Shown piece by piece: positions 56,032-64,000 of a stretch of DNA of 64,000 nucleotides. The translations under genes and the position numbers were made by a program. This DNA comes from Streptococcus oralis (lineage in GTDB: Bacteria; Bacillota; Bacilli; Lactobacillales; Streptococcaceae), in NCBI RefSeq assembly GCF_021497885.1, contig NZ_CP046523.1, positions 1,159,501 to 1,223,500 of the forward strand, written 5' to 3'. Positions within the stretch are counted from its first letter, which is position 1; each line of letters begins with the position of its first letter. The notes below the pieces were generated by a model, which saw only the letters and a program-made list of their open reading frames with translations, did not search any database and was not told the origin of the DNA.

Positions 56032-58056
56032 CTAGTCTTTCCCACCAAGTTTGCTATTGATAGTCATCATGATACTGGCAATTTTCTCTCCCCAGTATGG
56101 GTCAGAAGCATAGCGTACATTCATACCAGAAGCCTTGTTTCCAAGATGGTCCCGTCCATAGTCAATGTAATTTTCACGAATCCACTTAGCCGCGCCGAGG
56201 ATCCCCTTATCCACATCATCAAATTTTTTGGCCGAGGTATATGGGCTCGAATCATAAGCTGCAATTCCAAAGAAGTTATTCTTATCCTTGGCAATCTGGC
56301 TCCGTCCCCAAGCACTCTCAAGTGCACTATGAGCCATTAAGTAAAGAGCATTCACACCATAGCGTTTCTCAGCTTCCTTAAAAATAGCACCCTTACCAGC
56401 GAGACGACTATCCCGAATATTCATCAAAGAATAAACTTTATCCAATTCAGCTGCGCTGTAATTACTTGGTTTAGTCAAATTTCTAAAGAGGAAGGGGTTT
56501 TCAATGGTAAAGCCATCAAAATGAATTCCATCAGTTGAATAATATTTCTTACCAATAGTCATAGCTGAGCTATGTGGCGCAACACGGAGACTCACATAAG
56601 GTGACAACTCATGGTAAAAATACTTGCCATCACTTGTATAATGAGGGACAAATTCACTGTCCTTATCAATAGCTACTAAATCACTTTTATTCATGAAGCC
56701 GGATAAACCAGAAATATTGACTGGTATTTGACTATCTTTTTTAGATTGTGCATCTCCAAGTGAGACGATAGTTCCCTGTGATACATAACTCAATCTTTCA
56801 CCAGAAGCGCTATAAACATAAGCAGTAATCGGTTTCACTTTGTAATATTTTGCCTCTGAGATCCACTTCCCATTATTTTGGAAGGAATACTCTTTACCTT
56901 TGATCGTAAAAGTACCTGTTACATATCGACCATCATCTTTTAGATAGTACCAAGCATCGTAATCTTTGTCAAAAATCCATTCATTTTTGGCCATATAGCC
57001 ACCAGATTTAAGGTAGTATGATCCAATCCATTCACGGGAAGCGTAGGCCCCACCTGATTTCAAGTAGAACCAGCTATTGTAGGATTTATCAAAAATCCAC
57101 TCTTTTTCCGCCATAGCGCCACTATCTTTCAGATAGTAGTCACTTTTCCACTGGCTACTTGCCATCACACCATCGCTATTAAAATAGTACCATATTCCTT
57201 TGATTTTTTCCCATTTATTGCGGGAAATCTTGCCTGAAGCTGTTGCATAGTACCACTTGTCAGATATTTTCACCCAATCGTTTTCTGCCATGGCACCACT
57301 ACCTTGGAAGAGATAGTCATTATAGATGGTGCGACTAAGCATGACACCTTCTTTATCAAAGTAATACCAGACGCCCTCAATCTTTTCCCATTTGTTGCGA
57401 GAAATCTTGCCTGAAGCTGTGGCATAGTACCACTTGTCAGATATTTTTACCCAAGCGTTTTCCGCCATGGCACCACTGCCTTGGAAGAGGTAGTCATTGT
57501 AGATAGTACGGCTAAGCATGACACCATCTTGATCAAAGTAATACCAGCTGCCTTCAATCTTCTCCCACTTATTACGAGAAATCTTGCCTGAAGCTGTGGC
57601 ATAGTACCACTTGTCAGATATTTTCACCCAAGCGTTTTCTGCCATTGCGCCATTACCTTTGACAAGGTAATCATCAACTATAGTATTACTGAGCATAATG
57701 CCATTTTTATCAAAGTAATACCAAGTGCCACTAATTTTTTTCCAGTTTACGACAGGCTGGTTATTTTCATAAAAACGCCAGTTTTCTTGCTCTTTTTTCC
57801 AACCTTCCTTGATAACTTCCTCTTTTTTTTCCTTTTTGGATGAGTCATCTTTAGAAGAATTTTCCCCTTTTACAACCGGCTCTTTCTTCGCCTCGACTTT
57901 AGGAACTTCTTTCTTGGGAGCAGCTTCCTCTTTTTTCTCGACTACATCTGTAGTCTGAGTTTTTTTCGTAACCTGAGATTCTTCAGCATGTACAGATGTC
58001 TTTGCAAATCCTGCCATAGAAAGAACGACAGTACTTGCAAGTAGTATCTTCTTCAT
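56032..58056 (-). CDS. lytB: choline-binding endo-beta-N-acetylglucosaminidase LytB
   Basis: Cell-separation murein hydrolase held on choline-bearing teichoic acids. 674 aa: Sec signal peptide (1-24, ending SVHA), a Lys/Glu-rich linker (about 30-90), choline-binding repeats (about 90-390; W-x(5)-WYYF units), an SH3b-like module (about 400-475), and the GH73 glucosaminidase domain (about 500-674) with catalytic Glu in AHSALESAWGRSQ. Three near-identical 59-residue blocks lie within the repeats. Unlike most choline-binding proteins the repeats are N-terminal, as in pneumococcal LytB. Confidence 0.95.
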   Translation of the reverse strand: MKKILLASTVVLSMAGFAKTSVHAEESQVTKKTQTTDVVEKKEEAAPKKEVPKVEAKKEPVVKGENSSKDDSSKKEKKEEVIKEGWKKEQENWRFYENNQPVVNWKKISGTWYYFDKNGIMLSNTIVDDYLVKGNGAMAENAWVKISDKWYYATASGKISRNKWEKIEGSWYYFDQDGVMLSRTIYNDYLFQGSGAMAENAWVKISDKWYYATASGKISRNKWEKIEGVWYYFDKEGVMLSRTIYNDYLFQGSGAMAENDWVKISDKWYYATASGKISRNKWEKIKGIWYYFNSDGVMASSQWKSDYYLKDSGAMAEKEWIFDKSYNSWFYLKSGGAYASREWIGSYYLKSGGYMAKNEWIFDKDYDAWYYLKDDGRYVTGTFTIKGKEYSFQNNGKWISEAKYYKVKPITAYVYSASGERLSYVSQGTIVSLGDAQSKKDSQIPVNISGLSGFMNKSDLVAIDKDSEFVPHYTSDGKYFYHELSPYVSLRVAPHSSAMTIGKKYYSTDGIHFDGFTIENPFLFRNLTKPSNYSAAELDKVYSLMNIRDSRLAGKGAIFKEAEKRYGVNALYLMAHSALESAWGRSQIAKDKNNFFGIAAYDSSPYTSAKKFDDVDKGILGAAKWIRENYIDYGRDHLGNKASGMNVRYASDPYWGEKIASIMMTINSKLGGKD
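57190..57720 (-). repeat. three tandem 177-bp repeats inside lytB
   Basis: The block encoding AWVKISDKWYYATASGKISR plus the following WYYF and GAMAE segments recurs with exact 177-bp spacing; the same hexamer GCATAG starts at 57245, 57422 and 57599. Copies are nearly identical in DNA, implying recent duplication or gene conversion. Each block equals about three choline-binding units. Confidence 0.85.
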
Positions 58057-58187
58057 TTTATTCTCCTCAGTAGAAAACTATCTACACTATTACTATTTTA
58101 TAAACCCTATTGTAACATAGTTAACTAAAGGAAATATTACAAATTGATGAAGATTCTATGTCTTGTTGACGATAAGGAAGGTCTAGT

Positions 58188-59937
<1,750 letters not shown>

Positions 59938-59977
59938 GACTTTTCCTCCTTAAATTTAAGGGGACCAGATAAAGAAA

Positions 59978-60115
59978 AGACCTTGCTAATGCAAGGCCTC
60001 AGTTGAGTATGGACAGAACTCATGCGCACACTTAAAAAGTCGCCACAGAGAGTCGCCTATCCCTTTTATCTGACACCTTGTGAGTCTCTCTGGACTCCCC
60101 TTAAAGGTTAAATTT
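59978..60115 (-). promoter_or_regulatory. PyrR-responsive attenuator upstream of pyrK-pyrD
   Basis: The leader contains the PyrR-binding loop motif AGTCCAGAGAGACT (minus strand, 60083-60096; consensus ARUCCNGNGAGGYU) shortly after the promoter. A terminator follows at 59978-59999 (AGGCCTTGC-ATTA-GCAAGGTCT, then TTTTCTTT), 40 nt before pyrK. UMP-loaded PyrR would free the terminator and reduce pyrKD expression, as in Bacillus pyr attenuators. Confidence 0.85.
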
Positions 60116-60120
60116 GTATT

Positions 60121-60149
60121 AGTATACTCTTTCAAAGAAAAAAAGTCAA
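60121..60149 (-). promoter_or_regulatory. promoter of pyrK-pyrD
   Basis: Minus strand TTGACT (60144-60149), 17-nt spacer, TATACT (60121-60126). Confidence 0.8.
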
Positions 60150-60183
60150 GTAGAAAACGAACATTCTACTTGACCTTACTGGG

Positions 60184-60564
60184 TTATTTTTCACGAATCA
60201 CTTCAACCTTGTAGCCATCAGGATCCTTGACAAAGTAATAGTTTGGTGGGTTTCCTGGTAGACCTTTGGGCTCTGTAACTTCATAGCCTTTGACGCTATG
60301 TTCTTGATGAAGTGCCTCAAGGTCAGGTGTGCTAAGGGCGATATGGGCAAAACCATCTCCTACCACGTAAGGACCGTGATCATAGTTATAGGTCAACTCC
60401 AACTCGTAGTCATCACCATCAAGTCCTAGATAGACAATGGTGAAGGCATAATCTGGAAAATCCTTGCGACGCAATTCTTTAAAACCAAAAGCGTCTTGAT
60501 AAAAGGCGATTGATTTTTCAAGGTTTTCTACTCGCAAGCAGGTGTGTAGCATTTTTGAAGCCAT
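60184..60564 (-). CDS. gloA: lactoylglutathione lyase / glyoxalase I
   Basis: Converts the methylglyoxal-thiol hemithioacetal to the lactoyl thioester; streptococci can import or make glutathione. 126 aa, two VOC half-domains: MLHTCLRVENLEKSIAFYQD (metal His) and GFAHIALSTPDLEAL, with Glu in DDYELELTYN and YKVEVIRE. Family metal ligands H/E/H/E are all present. Confidence 0.93.
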   Translation of the reverse strand: MASKMLHTCLRVENLEKSIAFYQDAFGFKELRRKDFPDYAFTIVYLGLDGDDYELELTYNYDHGPYVVGDGFAHIALSTPDLEALHQEHSVKGYEVTEPKGLPGNPPNYYFVKDPDGYKVEVIREK

Positions 60565-60583
60565 AGCTTTCTCCTTTATTTCT

Positions 60584-60614
60584 AAAAAGACTGGGACAAT
60601 TCTGTTCCAGTCTT
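60584..60614 (-). terminator. terminator of infC-rpmI-rplT
   Basis: AAGACTGGGACA / TGTTCCAGTCTT stem (12 bp with one G-U pair, 4-nt loop) then TTTTTAG on the minus strand. Confidence 0.85.
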
Positions 60615-60622
60615 ATCAATTA

Positions 60623-60982
60623 TTATTTACCAAGTTTTGCTTTAGCTGCATCTGCAAGAGCTGTGAAAGCTGCTGCATCGTTAACAGCCAAGTCAGCAAG
60701 CATTTTACGGTTAACTTCGATTTCAGCCAATTTCAAGCCATGCATCAATTGTGAGTATGAAAGTCCGTTCAAACGAGCTGCCGCATTGATACGAGTGATC
60801 CACAATTTACGGAAGTCACGTTTTTTCTGACGACGGTCACGGTATGCATAGTAGTAAGAGTTCATTACTTGTTCTTTTGCAGTACGGAACAAGATGTGTT
60901 TAGCTCCATAGTAACCTTTTGCTAATTTAAGAATACGTTTACGACGTTTGCGTGATACAACGCCACCTTTAACACGTGCCAT
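60623..60982 (-). CDS. rplT: 50S ribosomal protein L20
   Basis: Early 50S assembly protein and, in Bacillus and E. coli, the translational or transcriptional autoregulator of its operon. 119 aa, starts [20 protein letters not shown], with [14 protein letters not shown] motif ([17 protein letters not shown]). Confidence 0.98.
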
Positions 60983-61033
60983 GTTTTATTTCCTCCAAAT
61001 ATTTCCTAGAATTGTTTACTTACTGTTAGGCTA

Positions 61034-61234
61034 TTATTTCAAGCGAGTAAGCATTGCTTTGATACGTTTGAAATCTCCTGAATGCACCATAGATGCTTTA
61101 CGAAGATGACGACGTTGTTTCTTAGTTTTTCCGTGGAAACGGTGAGAAGTGTAAGCACGGAAACGTTTAAGTCCACCAGAACCTGTACGTTTGAAACGTT
61201 TAGCTGATGCGCGGTGTGTTTTTTGTTTTGGCAT
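61034..61234 (-). CDS. rpmI: 50S ribosomal protein L35
   Basis: 66 aa, [20 protein letters not shown], typical basic L35. Between infC and rplT in the conserved order. Confidence 0.98.
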   Translation of the reverse strand: MPKQKTHRASAKRFKRTGSGGLKRFRAYTSHRFHGKTKKQRRHLRKASMVHSGDFKRIKAMLTRLK

Positions 61235-61266
61235 GATTTTTTCTCCTTTATTTAACTTTCTGACAA

Positions 61267-61788
61267 TTATTTTTTGTCAGTTGCTGGCGCCAACTGCATG
61301 AACATTTGGCGTCCATCCATCTTAGCTCGTTGTTCGATGATCGCAATATCTTGTGTTGCTTCAGCAAACTCGGCTAAAACTTTTGCACCAATCTCTTTAT
61401 GGGTAATCATACGACCCTTAAAGCGGATAGATACCTTAACTTTATTTCCTTTTTCAAGGAATTTACGTGCATTGCGAAGTTTTGTGTCAAAGTCTCCCTT
61501 GTCAATAGTTGGACTCAGACGAACTTCTTTCACAGTAACAACACTTTGTTTTTTACGTTGTTCTTTTTGCTTTTTCTGATACTCAAATTTGAACTTACCG
61601 TAGTCCATAATTTTAGCAACAGGTGGTTTTGCTTGGGGTTGAATCAATACTAAGTCAACATTTGCACTATCAGCCAATGCTTGCGCTTCGCTGAGTGGCT
61701 TGATGCCTAGCTGTTCTCCCTCAAGACCGATCAAGCGAACTTCACGTACACGAATTTCATCATTGATGAATAAGTCTTGCTTTGCTAT
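61267..61788 (-). CDS. infC: translation initiation factor IF-3 (apparent AUA start)
   Basis: Binds 30S and checks start codons. The best start is ATA at 61788: AGAGGTG lies 6 nt upstream, and the product [13 protein letters not shown] aligns with Bacillus IF3 M-S-K-D-FIINEQIR, which uses a rare AUU. This gives 173 aa. A GTG at 61797 (176 aa) is often annotated but is itself part of the Shine-Dalgarno. Rare start codons on infC are the basis of IF3 autoregulation. IF3-N and IF3-C domains are normal ([31 protein letters not shown]). Confidence 0.9.
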   Translation of the reverse strand: MAKQDLFINDEIRVREVRLIGLEGEQLGIKPLSEAQALADSANVDLVLIQPQAKPPVAKIMDYGKFKFEYQKKQKEQRKKQSVVTVKEVRLSPTIDKGDFDTKLRNARKFLEKGNKVKVSIRFKGRMITHKEIGAKVLAEFAEATQDIAIIEQRAKMDGRQMFMQLAPATDKK

Positions 61789-61953
61789 GGTTTTCACCTC
61801 TTTTTTATTATTAGAGAAAAACAAGAGCGGACTCGTAATGATACAAGCCCGCACGTTATGATAGCGTTTCTTAGAAACTTTTCATCCGTAGGGCCAGGCA
61901 ACTTGATGTCACAAGGCGAGAAGCTCTCACTTCTGCTTTTCTCAACTTTTATA
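61789..61953 (-). promoter_or_regulatory. infC leader with intrinsic terminator (L20-type attenuator)
   Basis: About 155-nt leader. Near its 3' end is an 11-bp hairpin (GCGGGCTTGTA / TACGAGTCCGC, 61827-61852) followed by TCTTGTTTTTCTCT, an intrinsic terminator ahead of infC. The upstream part has an AGAAG-TGAGAG-CTTCT hairpin and a GCCTGGC-containing segment that could form the L20-binding, 23S-like fold. Attenuation by L20 is known for Bacillus infC-rpmI-rplT; here it is inferred from layout. Confidence 0.75.
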
Positions 61954-61982
61954 TGATACCAAGTTTTCTATCCCTTGTCAAG
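61954..61982 (-). promoter_or_regulatory. promoter of infC-rpmI-rplT
   Basis: Minus strand TTGACA (61977-61982), 17-nt spacer, TATCAT (61954-61959). Confidence 0.75.
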
Positions 61983-62033
61983 ATAAAAAGTCATTTTTTC
62001 AAAAACTTTCTGTTTTCTTCTTGATGTCCGCAT

Positions 62034-62065
62034 CAAAAAGAGAGAACCTAGTTGGTTCCCTCTCT
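62034..62065 (-). terminator. terminator of the terminal ABC exporter operon
   Basis: AGAGAGGGAACC / GGTTCTCTCT stem with one bulge and a 5-nt loop, then TTTTTG on the minus strand, 35 nt after the permease stop. Confidence 0.8.
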
Positions 62066-62099
62066 ATGTTAGTTTTTACTTATTTTCCCTATAGGAAAG

Positions 62100-63284
62100 C
62101 TAGGATCTATTAAAAAATTCTTTTTTCTGTGAACTTCCCCATCTTTCGATAAATAGAATCCCCACTAACAAAAGAATAATCAGGCGAGGAAGTAAGATCA
62201 TCCCCATGCTCCAATTCAGATTGATATTATCAATTTGTTTAGGTAATCTTCCAGACAAAATCTCCACTGAACGCAAGTAAGTAAAGGGAATCAGATGTGC
62301 AATACTCTGAAGAGGCTGGATCGTTTGAATACCAAACAATAAGCCAACAATCCCAATGAGGGAAAGAAAGAGGACAGGCATTTTTTGCTTGAAAAAGTAA
62401 GCAATCAAGTAGACGACTTCCACAATGACGATAAAGGCTAAGAAAGTTAAGAGCAAGCTAGGAAATAACACATCTTGTATTTTTCCAATAGTTACCTCTT
62501 GATTCGTTAAGCTATAAATCGGGTATGGATAATCTAACCGTCCAAAACCACTTATCAGACTTCCCACTAGAAAAGAAAAGCCACAAATTCCGATAAACAG
62601 CACGGTTACATAGCTCACCCCAACTCCCAGAGAGGACATGGAAAATGTCACTTTTGAAAAAGGGTATAACTGAGCTGTGTCCAGATTATTTTGATATCTT
62701 TCTGCGAACAGTTGTGTTAGCATAAAAATAATACCAATCACAAACAAGGTTGGGATGATAGCCTCTAAAATCCAGACAATCTGATCAATCCCGTGGGTTG
62801 GAAACTCCAAAGTATGTGCTTTTATGTTTAAGGGATACAGGGCTTGGTAAATCTTTCGTTGGAGGTCAACCGCCATTTTAAAGTCAGAGCCAGAAGTCGA
62901 TTCCTTCGATACAATTTCATAACTCTTTTCCTCATCTTGCCACTGCAAATAGTAGGCTTCTTTCCAGCGTCCTTCTTTTAACAAAGCCAGAATTTCTTTC
63001 TTTTGAGTCAAAAGATTTTTTTGTATGTCTAAATTTCTTTTAACACTCTGGTATTCCTCCGAGCTGGTGTCAGAGATTTGGGAGAGTTTCACTTCATTTT
63101 CATTGATGATTCTCTCTTGTTTTACAAGACGGGTTTCCAACTCGCTCTCCAAGCTGTGTGAGTTTGCAGTCTGACTATTTAAATAAAAGGTAACACCGAG
63201 TACAGATGCAAATAAAAGTAAGATAATCCAGTTTAAACGACTTTTGAAAACTTTCTTTAACAAAAATAGGCTAATATCTTTCAT
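62100..63284 (-). CDS. ABC transporter permease (ABC-2/bacteriocin-type exporter)
   Basis: 394 aa with one N-terminal helix (about 17-32), an extracytoplasmic coiled-coil-like segment (about 40-165, rich in Glu/Gln/Lys) and about five further helices from residue 170. This shape fits ABC-2-type permeases of small peptide or lantibiotic export/immunity systems. Overlaps the ATPase gene by 4 nt. Substrate not known. Confidence 0.75.
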   Translation of the reverse strand: MKDISLFLLKKVFKSRLNWIILLLFASVLGVTFYLNSQTANSHSLESELETRLVKQERIINENEVKLSQISDTSSEEYQSVKRNLDIQKNLLTQKKEILALLKEGRWKEAYYLQWQDEEKSYEIVSKESTSGSDFKMAVDLQRKIYQALYPLNIKAHTLEFPTHGIDQIVWILEAIIPTLFVIGIIFMLTQLFAERYQNNLDTAQLYPFSKVTFSMSSLGVGVSYVTVLFIGICGFSFLVGSLISGFGRLDYPYPIYSLTNQEVTIGKIQDVLFPSLLLTFLAFIVIVEVVYLIAYFFKQKMPVLFLSLIGIVGLLFGIQTIQPLQSIAHLIPFTYLRSVEILSGRLPKQIDNINLNWSMGMILLPRLIILLLVGILFIERWGSSQKKEFFNRS

Positions 63285-63874
63285 AACGGAACCTCTTCTA
63301 TCTGCCCCTGATGAATGGTTACGATGCTATCGCAAATCTCCATTAACTCCTCTTTGTAGTGGGAACTCAAAAGAACCAGCTGTTCTTTTCTATCGATTTG
63401 TGCCAGCCTATCAAAAAACTTCTGTCGATAGTACTCGTCTAAACCATTTGTAATCTCATCCATGAGCCAGCATTTCGCCTGACTGAGGAAATACATGGCA
63501 ATCACCAAGCGTTGCTTCATCCCTAAGGAATACTTTCGGATAGGAAGGCTGATATAGTCAGACATTTCCCAGTAATTAATTTCATCCATCAAGTTCAGTT
63601 CTGACTTCCAGATGTTTTTGATAAGACGAAGGTAGTCCATCCCACTTAAGTTTCCATCCAGCCATTCAACGCTCTCATAATAAAACAAAGAAGGAGGAGC
63701 TGCGATATGTCCACTACTAAGGGGAAGCAGCTTGCTCATAGCTCGGAATAGTGTCGTCTTTCCCGAGCCATTGATAGCAAGAAGGCCATAAATCCTACCC
63801 TTTTTAAAGATGAAATCCACATCTTGCAAGATGACTTGTCGCGTTTTTAAGGTAACATGAGTAAGAGTTATCAT
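63281..63874 (-). CDS. ABC transporter ATP-binding protein (short form)
   Basis: 197 aa, short even for export ATPases. Walker A AINGSGKTTLF near residues 33-43, signature YSLGMKQRLVIAM near 117, Walker B KCWLMDEITNGLDE, H-loop SSHYKEE. It pairs with the permease directly downstream. The Tyr-rich open frame upstream could encode its cargo or a regulator, but there is no direct evidence. Confidence 0.85.
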   Translation of the reverse strand: MITLTHVTLKTRQVILQDVDFIFKKGRIYGLLAINGSGKTTLFRAMSKLLPLSSGHIAAPPSLFYYESVEWLDGNLSGMDYLRLIKNIWKSELNLMDEINYWEMSDYISLPIRKYSLGMKQRLVIAMYFLSQAKCWLMDEITNGLDEYYRQKFFDRLAQIDRKEQLVLLSSHYKEELMEICDSIVTIHQGQIEEVPL

Positions 63875-63906
63875 ATCCAGCCCTCCTTCTTCTAAACGTT
63901 TAACTA

Positions 63907-64000
63907 TTAATATCCGTAAGTATAGTAGTTTATGACCTCATAACGATCGTAATTCCAGCCAGTACCAACTTTATATTCATCGTAGCTGTCATAACGAGAC
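63907..64000 (-). CDS. C-terminal fragment of an unknown Tyr-rich protein (partial)
   Basis: Only the last 30 codons are in the window: SRYDSYDEYKVGTGWNYDRY then EVINYYTYGY and a stop. Nine of the 30 residues are Tyr. The stop is 33 nt before the ATPase ATG, so the genes are likely co-transcribed. The tail could belong to a secreted or bacteriocin-like peptide or a small membrane protein; too little is visible to decide. Confidence 0.5.
   Translation of the reverse strand, partial: SRYDSYDEYKVGTGWNYDRYEVINYYTYGY

Noticed and set aside
63907..64000. Lactococcin 972-type bacteriocin
   Set aside because: The visible tail does not carry the conserved C-terminal pattern of that family, and only 30 residues are available.

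Overview
The window looks like a chromosomal segment of a mitis-group Streptococcus, close to S. pneumoniae, S. mitis or S. oralis. The DNA is low in G+C. Many proteins resemble well-known pneumococcal ones: PavA, CiaRH, LytB with choline-binding repeats, CpoA, PmrA, PpmA and CoiA. The species call rests on remembered families, not on a search. I see no rRNA, tRNA, insertion sequence, prophage or CRISPR array. Nearly all genes lie on the minus strand; only pepX, argR, pavA and a DUF3270 gene are on the plus strand.

Layout. 1-6920: pfkA (cut by the window edge) and dnaE, then divergent pepX-argR. 6970-15240: a 57-aa gene, obgE, two small membrane proteins, the glycolipid synthases (GlcDAG synthase, cpoA), a MIP18-like gene, rpoD, dnaG and an unknown 143-aa gene. 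15400-18460: a tryptophan-type ABC transporter under a T-box. 18500-22500: ppc and ftsW. 22600-27190: ppmA, O-methyltransferase, pepF and coiA behind a SigX cin-box. 27230-32550: a Card1/DUF1887-like protein, tehB, smpB, rnr, secG. 32580-37190: rpmG, pmrA, coaE, mutM, era, dgkA, ybeY. 37290-38950: pavA. 38980-44050: a nucleoside salvage cluster (deoD, amidotransferase, punA, DUF1697, deoB, rpiA), with a 300-nt array of structured repeats before deoD. 44150-52350: U32 peptidase, an FtsX-type ABC exporter, DUF3270, ciaHR, pepN. 52460-55950: a six-gene accessory operon ending with ASCH and starting with a Tad2-like (DUF2829) protein. 56030-61990: lytB, PyrR-attenuated pyrK-pyrD, gloA and infC-rpmI-rplT with an L20-type attenuator. 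62100-64000: an ABC exporter pair and the tail of an unknown Tyr-rich protein.

Core functions dominate: replication and transcription (dnaE, dnaG, rpoD), translation (infC, rpmI, rplT, rpmG, smpB, obgE, era, ybeY, pavA/rqcH), peptide use (pepX, pepF, pepN), nucleotide metabolism and cell-surface work (ftsW, cpoA, lytB). Control is often at the RNA level: a Trp T-box, a PyrR attenuator, an infC leader terminator and an apparent AUA start codon on infC.

The most interesting items are: (i) a stand-alone 382-aa Card1/Can2-like protein with a degenerate CARF motif next to coiA; (ii) two full and one partial copy of a two-hairpin RNA-like module upstream of deoD; (iii) a chromosomal Tad2-like protein heading an operon that also encodes a stand-alone PEP-utilizer C-domain lacking the catalytic Cys; (iv) the infC AUA start; (v) a predicted leaderless start for cpoA.
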